From NCBI GenBank assembly GCA_036852015.1, contig JAANDG010000651.1, positions 1 to 64,000 on the forward strand: DNA of 64,000 bases, written 5' to 3'. This document shows, piece after piece, positions 11,644 through 22,425 of this stretch; positions within the stretch are counted from its first letter, which is position 1; each line of letters begins with the position of its first letter. A model generated the notes under the pieces. That model worked only from the letters and a program-made list of their open reading frames with translations. It made no database searches and was not told the origin of the DNA. The translations under genes were made by a program, and so were the position numbers. Source of the DNA: Pelodera strongyloides. Taxonomy: Eukaryota > Nematoda > Chromadorea > Rhabditida > Rhabditidae.

Positions 11644-14600
11644 TTATCGACAGAGTACTGCTGCAGTGTTGGCGAGAAGCGCATTGTATAATCGTGAAGC
11701 AGTTCCAGTATCTTGACACGTGGCAGTAGTTCCCCAAGTTACTGTCAATGCGGCAGTACGTTGGATTCTGAAAATAGTGGCCGGTGATGTATGATGTTAA
11801 TTATTACGTTATCATGACGCTCGTTTTTGCTAGGTTTTGTGGAATTTTTCATATGTATAGCACAGAAATGCTCCATATAAGTCACGAAATCTGTAACAAC
11901 GCCAATGTTATATAATTCTCCAATTATCTCAGAAGGTCAGAAATACCGTAGGCAGATGCGAAAATCATTCAGACTCTTGGAACATGCCTACAGTACGTCC
12001 TATGACTACAACTACGGACTATAACTTACGGTCGTCTTCGAAACAGAGAATAGGGGTTGTATATCCCGATATCCCACCCCACCAAGGGTGTAGAAAAATT
12101 GGTAGCTGGGACACTCGCGGGGATAAATTGGATTCTCGGTTTTCCGCGGAGATCAATCTTTTTTTATTTCGTATCCATAAAACTTACTTGACACCATTTG
12201 CACAGCCAGTAAATGTGAACACCTGACAGAAGTTTTCATCATGTGATAATGTGAAACCCGCTGGAGCTTGAACATTAGGATTCGGACAATCCAGACAATC
12301 TGAAAATTTAAATCAATAGTGTGCAATAACGACAACTCTGCTATAATATGTCCTTTACCGCCTATTATGGTGTATGTGACCCGATAGAGAATAGCGCATT
12401 AGCCGGCTTGGCAATATCCACAAAAAATCAAATTATCGAAAACATTTTTTAACTCAGTTACTAACAAAAAAAACATAAACTCTCACCGTTCTTTCGTTAG
12501 TTAAACATCAAGTGTTCTTTGTCTACGGGTCGGTAACACATTATACACGGAACTAATAAAGCGAAGTACCGGCGGTTTTTGAAACGCATCGTGGACAACT
12601 GAATTCTTACGTATTTATGCTAATTTGTTCGAATTTGGCTCGCTTTTTTATTCTAATTTATGTTCTTTTGCATATGTTGCATAACAATGCTGGTGTACAC
12701 AATGCGTTTCGGAAACCGGCTCGCCTTAAGCGAATGAACGTACTATCGGCGACGCAAATTTCTTCCGTAACCACAGTTTCCGTGCCTCCGATCGGTGTGG
12801 TCCACATTCCATCCACACACGATGGAGTAGTGGAGGCAGAATCGGCCGGAGCGAGGAAAGTGGGACCAGATGGAGTTACGAGTCTGAAATGGTCAACATA
12901 ACATACACAAACATACTCATGCTCTAAAGGGAGCCCTAAGCCTAAGCCTAAGCCTAAGCCTAAGCCTACGACCTAAGACATTGTGCTTCACAACACAAAA
13001 TACTGGCAAGGGAATATCGTGCCACTTTTTGCTTATCATGCACTGCTATAGTAACAATACGGATGAGGGAGATGTTTGGGCTTTGGCATGCGGCTAGGCT
13101 TGGCCCAGATCCTAGGCCTAGAAGGTTTACAGGGCAAGGCTTGTGAAGTTTGTATGTCAAAGCTTACCTCAAGTGTCCATTGGCAGGGCATCCATTTGTT
13201 GCAACTGTGCATCCTTGACCATCAGTAGTATACGAGAAATAGCCATGTGAATCTGCAGAGGCTGGGGCCGCAGTTTGAGAAATTTCAGCACAGACGCAAG
13301 CTGGAATGTTCAGCTAGATATACAACGAGTATATTGATCCTTCCTTTTCCAAAGGTTTATTGATTACATAAATAACATATAATCATAAGGCAACTCTAAG
13401 ATGGAATTGCGTTTTTCTCTCTCTCTCTCTCTCTCTGTTGATCCCAAAGGAGGAGGCTCACGAGAATAAAGTGCTCAAATGGTTTCCTTTTATCGACAGA
13501 TTTTATCGATTTTATCGACATACTTTACAGAGCAAAAGCTTTTACTTGGAAGGAGTAAATCAATATAAAACTATGAAGTCTATAAAAATTTTGAATCGTA
13601 ATAAATAGTTGATTTCCATAGTGGGCATGCAAATTTACAAGTCATTTTGCAAGCCGACAAAAAATTTGAATGCCCACTATGGAAATCAACTATTTACTAC
13701 GATCCAAAATTTTTATAGACTTCATAGTCTTATATTGATTTACCCCTTCCAATTAAAAGTTTTTGCTTTGCAAAGCATGTCTTTCAAAATTTAATACCAT
13801 CATATTTCGATAAAAGGAAACCATTTGAGCACTTCATTCTCGTGAGCCTCCTACTTATCTTGTTTATAATTCTATTCTCAATTCAATCAGAATCCCTTAC
13901 GTATGATGCATGCCGCTCCAGAAATCATATTGCCATCCGGTGTGAACCATTCCCCGTTCATACAGAAGATCATTGCGGGAGTTTCCATAGTAGAAGTGGT
14001 TAGAGTTCCTTCAGTGCATGTCGCTATTTGGCAAGCTCCTGAAAAAAACCGTCATCAACCCATAACATTTGCAATATATTCGAGATGATATTTCAGTCCT
14101 ACCATCAGTATTATCTGTGTGAGAGGAGTTATATGCGTATTATACTTTTATTCGCAAGCCTGTGACATAGAACTATAAGAGAAAATTATTGACAGAAACA
14201 CATGTTGATTTTATTAATTGAAATGCTCTTTATGGTGTCAGTGGCTATGTAGCAAGCTTTCTTGGATAGTAGTTTTACTGAAATGACATTCCAGGGATAC
14301 AGATGCTGACAATGAGGTAGACCGTGATAAGGAATACTATTTTGACTAATTAATTAGTATGGAAGTTTTACCAGGAGCAAGTGCCCGAGCCCAATCATTC
14401 ATTGTAGTTGAAACTGTCGTATCGGAACATAGATTTCCTTGAGGACACGTTATTGAAGACGCCGGCAAGGCAGCACAGTTGTCGCATGCTCAAATGTTAT
14501 GAAATATTATAAATTAAAGCGGTACGGCACATGGGTTTAAATAGTATGCTGGACAAAACAAGTCAAATCAGGCTTAGCTTTATCTTCACTGCTTGATAGC

Positions 14601-15071
14601 AAAAAACTCATTATGAAACAGGGTTGCCAAAATATGCAAGAATCTAAAATTACGACGTATTTTTTGTGATGGAGATGAAAACTTGCGGGTAGTGGTAGTA
14701 GTAGTAGTAGTCGTGGTTGTCGTGGTTGTCGTGGTTGTCGTGGTTGTAGTGGTTGTCGTGGTTGTCGTTGTTGTCGTGGTTGTCGTGGTTGTCGTGGTTG
14801 TCGTGGTTGTCGTGGTTGTCGTGGTTGTCGTGGTGGTAGTGGTGGTCGTCGTAGTAGTAGTAGTACTAGTAGTCGTGGTACTGCTCGTTGTAGTAGTGGA
14901 GGTGGTCGACGTCGTAGTCGTGGAAGTGGTCGTGCTACTAGTTGTAGTTGTTGTAGTCGTCGGGCTTACTGTGGTCGTTGTAGTTGTGACTGTAGGCTGC
15001 ATAGGTGTTGTTCGAAGACACGCATATGTACATGTGACAAATATAAGAATAATTGAAATTGATCTCAGCAT
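11644..15071 (-). CDS. Secreted Thr-rich mucin-like protein with three Cys modules (nematode C6-domain-like)
   Basis: Exons: 15071-14654, 14488-14372, 14038-13901, 13300-13168, 12883-12744, 12299-12188, 11767-11644; every phase agrees, giving 393 aa. Residues 1-18 are a signal peptide (MLRSISIILIFVTCTYAC). About 100 residues of almost pure Thr with scattered Ser follow, a likely O-glycosylated stalk. Then come three modules, each opening with a close Cys pair (CDNC, PCVC, NCLDC) and carrying further Cys; modules 1 and 2 contain a GxWxTPxG motif (GEWFTPDG, GMWTTPIG). This layout fits secreted nematode proteins with the cysteine-rich C6 domain, but that assignment is by pattern only. Likely extracellular matrix, cuticle or gut surface. 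The Thr tract is simple-sequence DNA, so its length may vary or be misassembled. The start at 15071 is the first ATG; the gene is divergent from TIM50. Confidence 0.8.
12558..12734. repeat. Family A MITE copy in mucin intron
   Basis: The left end is GCGAAGTACCGGCGGTTTTT and the right end CGTTTCGGAAACCGGCTCGC, inverted and diverged. The internal ACTGAATTCTTACGTATTTA and ATTCTAATTTATGTTC blocks are typical of family A. Confidence 0.8.
12935..12967. repeat. Interstitial telomere-like (TTAGGC)n tract
   Basis: About five tandem CCTAAG units, the complement of the nematode telomere hexamer TTAGGC, in the mucin intron 12884-13167. A short CCTAAGCCTAAG remnant occurs near 36566. Confidence 0.9.
13449..13855. 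repeat. Long (about 400 bp) inverted-repeat element in mucin intron
   Basis: The left arm (AGGAGGCTCACGAGAATAAA, GCTCAAATGGTTTCCTTTTA) is mirrored at the right (TAAAAGGAAACCATTTGAGC, ATTCTCGTGAGCCTCCT). An inner palindrome (AATAGTTGATTTCCATAGTG with its complement) surrounds about 13600-13690. It lies in the intron 13301-13900. Confidence 0.85.
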
Positions 15072-16162
15072 CACAGCTAATTATGTATATGGATATATGT
15101 GTATGATGAATTGCACAGAAGAATTTCTAAGGAAATAGTTTAAGTTTAGTTGCGCGGACTAATGTGAGGTTGAATACAGTTTCCGGTTTAATGTGAAGTC
15201 GACAGCAGCTAGAAACTATTATTTGAGTGCGTGCATATATGGGAATTTTCTTTCTCTTTTACATATGCGGCAAAGATATATCTCAACACAATAGTGCACA
15301 AATTAGGTCAGCATTTTATGCGCATTTGCATATCAAAATGGAAAGTTGGGGCTGGTAAAAGTGCAAGGAGCATAGGCACAGACATCAGTGAAAATAAGCA
15401 ATGCAAGCTCAGCTGGCCCTCTGGATTTATTAAATTGGGTTAGCAACAAAAGAACACGTCGTTTTGGCTTCAGGCGTTCCTTCTGGGTTTGTTATCCAAG
15501 AATAAAATAAACTGTGACTAGGGGGATATGAATTGATCAAACGTTATTTTTCAGCGCCACTTTACGGAACAGATTTTCCATTTGTGTTCGTAAGGTTTAC
15601 CTAGTTTAAGTTAACTGTAATACGTCACGTGTCTCAATAAAGAGTGAAGTTAGAAAAAAAGGTTGAGTGTGTGGAAGACGTTTAGCGTGTCATCGCCTCA
15701 GATGATCCTTGTTTTATTATTGGTTTAACAATCAAATTAAACTGCAATATGCCGTATTTTGCTTTTGCAATATGCCTTTCAAAATAAGACGTGGTATACA
15801 AACACCAAGTCCGATGTGCGGAATTCATTTCAGCTATTCACCATCGCTACCGTATAGGTGTCAGAGCATAGACATGCAGTCAAGCTATACACGCAGAGAC
15901 GTGAAATCGCATGCACGGTGCGGAAATTGCTCGTGGACGCGACTTTTTTTTGTAATTTATACAGCTTTTCTTGTTGATTCCAAGAAGCTCTCTATGTACC
16001 CCAAGTTCTGTATATACATTTAAGGTTCATTGTTCCCATAGTTGTGATAGGTGTGCCTGTTTTTATGAATTAACCTCCCGTAGAATTTCCAGCTTTTGTT
16101 CAAATATCGGTTCTTTCAGGAATTAGAAGAGCACCCAAGCGAGGCAAATACAATCATCGACA
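15072..16162. other. Divergent intergenic region between mucin and TIM50
   Basis: About 1.1 kb separating two genes pointing apart, so it probably holds both promoters. An acceptor-like TTCTTTCAG ends at 16119, 43 nt before the TIM50 ATG, compatible with trans-splicing. No coding signal or named motif stands out. Confidence 0.4.
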
Positions 16163-19100
16163 ATGTTGCGGCAAGTGAGCGCGACGTTTCGGCGATCGAC
16201 TCTTCTCGTTCAATCGAGGTATGTTTTTTTTTCGTTTTCTTTTAGTCACGCTTCTTAAACAAACCCCGGGCCATATTCTATTTATTCTTCTTTAGACGGC
16301 TTCTTGCGGACAAGAAATACCCTTCGGTCCTCGGAGAAAGCAATGTGCAGAGTCCTTTCGCAGATCCATCTCGCAATAGAACGGTATTTTAGTTTTAGAA
16401 ATTGTTCTGAATTATTTTTTCTCAATCTTGCTGTGTGGCTGTATTGTCTTTAAAGCGAATTAGCGGTCGGTCTCAACAAAAAATACAAAAAGAGGAGGAG
16501 TAAACAACCGTGCGTTGACCACCATTTTCAAACCGTGTGTTTTTGGAATTTTACCAGCCAAATTCAAAATATTTTGTCAACGTTTCGTCATTTGGATGCT
16601 GCGGTGTGCGTTATAATTTGAAAAGGCCATCCCTCGATTTTTCCAGGGCCGTGCTAGTATTAAAATCGGCAAATCGCCTGAAGCGAATTTTCCCATACAA
16701 AATCGCAAAATATGGTTGTTTGAGAACATTTTTGTGCAAGATGCACTTATTTGTTTGTGTTTTTATGTTTATTTTCGTTTATAACTTTTTTCAAACTATT
16801 TTTGGTGAAAAAACCCCAAACCGGGTGGTATTTCGCTTTAACTGTTACATAGTGCAGTTTGGACACGTGAAACGTGGCCAAAACATAGGTTTGCAATAAC
16901 CTTTTTCCTCGTTTAGGTGGCCTCTTCCACGACGTCCCTCCTGAGCGGCACTAAATCTCCCGTCTTCGAGTCTCCAAAAACGGCTGCAGCTATGAAAGAG
17001 AGCATGATTCACAGTTCGGCAATTCTTTCAGAATCCAAGGTTCCTGACGTTCCTCCTAAAATAAAGGAGATTCCCAAACCAATCGTTGAACTTGACAAAG
17101 AGGAGAAACGAAAGGTTCGAATACTTTTTACGTTTTTTCCTATGTAGATATTTTTTATGGCGTTTTACGATATGACATTGACACTAAGTAAAACACAACA
17201 TTACGGTTACCTTTTAACAGTTTGCACATTTTTCGCGTTTTTCCTTAGCCTTGCATATCTTTATTTTTTAGATGACTGCAATTGAGGAATTAACCGCATT
17301 GAAAGAATCTGTTCAACATCTCAAGTCTTCTGAGGCCGCTGCAGCTCCTGGTGGTGCTTCTGCTTCGGATGCACCTGCACAGGTATGAAGTTGCACCGAT
17401 TCCAATTACCGACATCCGTCTCGAACTCGGAAGTTCGAAAAAAAAACTCGGCAAAAGCCATTGTCAAAGCTGCTGAACTGATAAAAATCGGGGTTGGGCT
17501 TTTGTGTCCGATTCTGCCCTGTTCCTCCCCAACCGATATGTATTATCTTGCATGAGTTAATGACCTATTTAATTTTGATTAAATCGTAACTAAAGAATCC
17601 TGTAAGTCTAAGTCGTTACATAATTCTATTAAGGATGACGATCACGCTGAAGAGGCCGAAAAGCGACGGCAGAAAATGGCTAGAAACACAAAGATTGGAA
17701 TGTTTGTGGTATTTGGAGGAGCCGTCGCCGGTTTTGTTGGATTCTGCCTTTATTATGGTCGGCTTATTGTTTATATCTTTTAGCTTCATGAAGTGAACGT
17801 TTTTTCTCGGTGATGCGGAAGTAGCGGAAGGCTGAAATCATTCAAATTCTATTAATTCGAAGCTAGCTCGCAAAGATTCGTTGAGCTGGGTCGTTTTAAA
17901 GCGAAATACCGGCCGGTTTTTGAAGCGCATCGAGTAGATCAGCATTCCTATGTAGCTTATGCAAATGAACATAAATTAGAATAAAAAATCTAGCTAAATT
18001 CGAGCGAATTAGCATAAATGCGCAAGAATTCATTTGTTCACTTTTCTTGCGCATTTATGCTAATTCGCTCGTTTCAAAAACCGGCCGGTATTTCGCTTTA
18101 TGTTTTAATTTCTGACTTTCCCACTTCAGGAAGTGCTTCACGCGATGAATCCGGTCATGCGATTGAAGACGAGTTCACATCGGCTGGTTTCTTCGCTCCA
18201 TTCTACAGAATCGCGAATAGCATCAAGTTGTGGAAAGATGTGAGTTTTTATGTTACGATGTTGCGAGCTCATCTAGCCTGGAATCTGGAATGTCTGGCAT
18301 TCGGTTAGTGACCGGACGGGATCTTTCCCCTCAAATATTCAAGTTTGCAATGACAATGGTAAATGGTTCACGGTGAACGGATTGCCGAATCCAACCAAAA
18401 TGTAAACTCTCACAAAGATGGTTATGGTCCGTGCCACGTCCCAGTGATCTAGTTTCTAATTTTCTATTTGTTCGTTTAGTATGTTGTGGAGCCGGCCCGT
18501 GAAAAGTTATTGCCTGACCCAATGCGACCGCCTTACATTCAACCCAAGTACACACTTGTCATTGAAATGAAGAATGTGCTTGTAGCACCTGAATGGACGT
18601 ACAAGACTGGTTACAGGTAAATTATTCATGATTTGATTGATTAACTAGGACAATCACTTATTATTATTGTTATTTGTATCCTTTGGGTATTCTTCAATTC
18701 TTCTCCGTTATTTTTCAATGCTTGCTTTATAGGTTCGTCAAACGGCCGGCACTGGAATATTTCCTGGATATTATTGGGTATCCTAATTTTGAGGTTTGTT
18801 GCGTTCTGTTTCAACTTTTCTTTATTTTTTTATATTGGTGGTTTTTATGCTCGTATGCATGCTGGACTGAGGTAAGGACGATTTTCTACTACCCGTACCA
18901 TTACTTAGTGTCAGTGTCAGTGTCAATCCTGCAGAAGTCACGCAAACTGTGTTGGCCAGTTTTAGCTTGCGCTATCACTTCTATTTCGTTTAGGTGGTTA
19001 TCTATTCGAGCGAAAGCAACTTCACTGGACCGGCTGTGGTCGAGTCCATTGATCCGAAACAGAGAATTATGTTCAAATTGTTCCGCGATTGCACAAAATA

Positions 19101-20795
19101 TCATAACGGACATCATCTCAAGGTTTTTTTTTGTGAACTTTTACTTCGGTTTTCTATTTTGAAGCCATACTACTCTATGCACATATGGGCACGTAAAGTA
19201 GCAATGAGCAACGTACGCAGTTAGTCATATTGCCATATCGTGCCAAAAGAAAGCGAGTTAGCTCTGTATGGGATTTTTATCGGGGAACTTATTTTTGTTC
19301 AGCTGAAACTACGTGTGTTTCATCTAGCATATAAGTTCGACGCACAGAAAGTGGTCTGCGGTCCTCTCACGATCTTTACATTATATTGTATCACTTTTTT
19401 TTGTTCGATTGTGATTGGGTTGTCTACAAGCTGTTCTCTACGTTTGCCGTTTGCCTTTTCAATAATAATAATAATAGATTTACTGGATAAAACAGCGCCG
19501 CGACAATAACATAACACGAATTCTTTTCAGGATTTGTCCAAGTTGAACCGAGACCTGTCGAAGGTGATTTTCATCGATTTCGATCCCAACAGTTTCCAAT
19601 TAAATCCCGAAAATGTGCTTCGAGTACCCAAGTGGGAAGGAGACATGGCTGATACTTCACTTGTTGATTTGGCCGAGCTTCTGAAGAGTGAGTTTCATTT
19701 TTGTGATGTTTAGCCTATTTGGTGTCTGGTATCGGTATCAGTTGGATTCAGATTGATAATTCCCCAATGTTGATTGATTGCTGGGCGGAGCTTATGTTCT
19801 CAATGGAGTTTGTGGCATCATTAGAGTATAGGAACAGTCAGAAAGCAGGCTGAATATATTTGTAGTGTGAAGTGTGAAGAATTAAACAGTGTAAAGAAGT
19901 GTAGCAACGGAATCTTCGGAAATGGTACTATGGTACTGGTTTCTGGCACCTTGTCTTGTAGAACAATACAGTATGACCAGGTTTTAAGCGTACCGGTGGC
20001 CAAAGTGTATAGTTGTATTGCTCTGTTAATCACAGATTACCCTGTTAATCACCGACACCCCGCTTGCCCAACTTATGTCTTTCGACACAGTTGCCGACAC
20101 TCATTACGGCTAAAAACTCTATGACTATGACAACATGACTTCATATTTCAGCGATCCATCTGTCTGACGTCGAAGATGTCCGGCCGACGTTGCAGTACTA
20201 TTCTCAGTACGACGATCCAGCCAAGGAATTCAGAAGAAGAGCCATCTATCTTTCACAACAGGTAATTTTGGACTTCGGTTACAGCGGGTTGATACGTGGT
20301 TTGTGAAGCGTATAGCTTATGCTGAACAACTGCAATCCCATGCTATGTGCTTTGTATGCAATAATGCAAATGTCCAGCGTTTTATAAAACAGGTGGGAAA
20401 CATGTTACATTGTTGTTGCGAAAAAGAAAGACTTGGGTTTTTACAACTAATTTGGACTTTCATTTCGTTTAAGGCGAAATACCGGCCGGTTTTTGAAACG
20501 CATCGTGGACAACTGAATTCTTGCTTGTTTATGCTAATTTACTTGAATTTAGCTCGATTTTTTTATTCTAATTTATGTTCATTTGCATAAGCTGCATAAG
20601 GATTCAGTTGTCCACGATGCGTTTCAAGAACCGACCGATATTTCGCTTTAAACGTTTCTTTTTCTTGGGGAAAAGAGTATGATTATTATCTATGATTTGC
20701 AGGAAGAGGAGAAGAAGCATACTGGACAGGAACAGTCCATTCTCAAGCGGTATTCAGGAAGGCTATTCGGATTCCAGCGTCACGCTTCCGCGTGA
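16163..20795 (+). CDS. scpl-4: Mitochondrial import inner membrane translocase subunit TIM50
   Basis: Receptor of the TIM23 complex that passes presequence proteins from TOM to the inner membrane. Twelve exons, all in phase: 16163-16218, 16296-16383, 16917-17114, 17272-17382, 17634-17757, 18130-18239, 18480-18616, 18733-18793, 18994-19122, 19531-19687, 20152-20261, 20703-20795; 457 aa, the size of the C. elegans protein. The start [18 protein letters not shown] is an Arg-rich amphipathic matrix-targeting presequence. One TM helix spans about 172-192 ([17 protein letters not shown]). The FCP1/NIF-like domain follows, with [38 protein letters not shown] and [11 protein letters not shown]. The HAD catalytic Asp pair is replaced (Glu258, Lys260), as usual in TIM50, so it is not a phosphatase. 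Introns 5 and 11 carry family A MITEs. The gene symbol is the C. elegans ortholog name. Confidence 0.97.
17898..18100. repeat. Family A MITE in TIM50 intron 5
   Basis: GCGAAATACCGGCCGGTTTT at the left and AAAACCGGCCGGTATTTCGC at the right are perfect complements. An inner inverted pair (GCGAATTAGCATAAATGCGC with its complement) makes the right half itself hairpin-like. Confidence 0.9.
20470..20651. repeat. Family A MITE in TIM50 intron 11
   Basis: GCGAAATACCGGCCGGTTTT with GATGCGTTTCAAGAACCGAC...TATTTCGC at the other end. The interior has ACTGAATTCTTGCTTGTTTA and TTCATTTGCATAAGCTGCAT. It fills much of the 20262-20702 intron. Confidence 0.9.
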
Positions 20796-21130
20796 GCAAT
20801 TTGGTTAAGTACTTACCGCCGCGGTACGTTCGTTACTTTCTTTTTGGACGCCCCGTTATTTGGGATAGTTTAGTTAGTTAGATGTTGTTGAGTCAGATGT
20901 TCACACGTCACACGCTTTGAACTGAACAGACTCATATGCTAAAATGCTATCCTTTACTTTATTCCTCGTTTGACATTAGCATGACAGACTGATGGAATGG
21001 GAATAGCATTGCCTTGTGTTCATTCTCGTTGCTTTTACTTTTACAGGACCAGTGAACTTGTTAGTCAGTCTCAGTCATGTTTCCTTTGTTTGCTTAAATT
21101 TAAATATTGAACTTTGCTAATCCCTTCTTT

Positions 21131-21405
21131 TAGGGCGCGTTCGGGATTGATTTTCCGAAAGGAAACTCGGCCAAATCCTCGTTCGGGATGGACTTTTTGG
21201 AAACGTTCCAATGCTTGGAGAAAACAAAAAATACAGTATGAATTAGCTTGCGAAAAACGTTTCCCGCGCATATTTTTCAAATTTTCCATGCTAATTCATA
21301 CTGTATTTTTTGTTTTCTCCAAGCATTGGAACGTTTCCAAAAAGTCCATCCCGAACGAGGATTTGGCCGAGTTTCCTTTCGGAAAATCAATCCCGAACGC
21401 GCCCT
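21131..21405. mobile_element. Near-perfect inverted-repeat MITE, Harbinger-like ends
   Basis: Arms of about 115 bp (GGGCGCGTTCGGGATTGATT to its complement) flank a loop of about 40 bp. The arms are almost identical, suggesting recent activity. Flanks read TTTTA before and TTATA after, compatible with a 3-bp TTA target duplication. The GGGCGC-type terminus and TTA target fit PIF/Harbinger MITEs. Confidence 0.85.
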
Positions 21406-22368
21406 TATATCGAGTCTTTTCGGGTTTTATTTTAAAGTGTATGTGTGCAAGGTTAAGGTTTACTTTTGTTGTTTGTTTTTCTTAGTCCTTGATCCGTGGA
21501 ACTGTTAATTGAAGGTTTTTATTTGGAATGGTTAGTCTTAGTGGTTGTAAGTTCGGGAGTGCTACCCTACCTATCATGCACATAAGGCCTATTTCTTACA
21601 TTCATATCGAGGCAAGGCAGTCGATGACTAAGTTATATTATTATTATTAGTATTATATACTATTGTTGGTCTATCTTTTTATCTAGCTAGCGTAGCGGAA
21701 TGACAAAGACAAAGTGAGTTTAGAAGCTTTTTTGAAAGTAAAATTTAAGTCGTGGTGATTATGATTGCAAATGGCAGTGTCCATTTGTTTATCTCTTTGT
21801 GGTATCAACCTTTTCTATGTTTTCCTTTGCTCAATTCGGTTGATTCATTCGTTAATTAGGATTTTGTTAATTAAACGGAGTTAATAGTTACATTTGTTAT
21901 TGATAGTTACACGAAGTGGAACTTTATTCATCATCTCATTTTTTCATGTTTGTCACGAAACGTGAAGTTTTGTTGTTCTTATTTTCATTAACGCAGATCT
22001 TATGTAATAATTAGCTGTTCTTATTCGCGTTATTGTTAGATAGTAGTAGTAGACTATTATTAATTGTAGTTGTAGGTCCTAAACATACATGTTAGTTAAC
22101 TATCACTTGTTTTGTTGATTGTTTATGTTTATTTTTTAATAAAGTCAATTTAATAGGCGAAATCGTTTTGACTGGGATATAAGCTATTTTTTTAGTTTTT
22201 TATACCTTTTTTGAAATAGTTTCAGTTTGTCAGTTGGTATTGTGGATGTATTTCCTGGACTATTGACTTTTTTTTGTAGCTCATGATTTTTTCTTTGGAG
22301 TGTTTTTGTTTTTAAAGAATTGTGTGTATTTTATAGTTGTATTTGTGAATGTACATATTTTCTTTCAG

Positions 22369-22425
22369 TCGGAGCGCGGACGGGGTGGCGTTGTGCAGGG
22401 TGCTGCCGGTGCAGGCTTTACGTAG
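22369..22425 (+). other. Candidate alternative terminal exon, Gly-rich
   Basis: A strong acceptor (TTTTCTTTCAG) precedes an open 57-nt segment in phase 0 encoding SERGRGGVVQGAAGAGFT and a stop, with AATAAA about 40 nt later. TIM50 exon 11 ends in phase 0 at 20261, so direct splicing would replace the last TIM50 exon. GC content is clearly higher than the surroundings. Use is unproven, and it could belong to another transcript. Confidence 0.3.

Noticed and set aside
14683..15138. Plus-strand open frame of polyvaline over the Thr tract
   Set aside because: It is the antisense shadow of the Thr-rich mucin exon; the minus strand has a signal peptide, splice sites and downstream Cys exons.
21114..21508. 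Overlapping open frames on both strands
   Set aside because: Both arise from the perfect palindrome of the MITE; no coding conservation expected.
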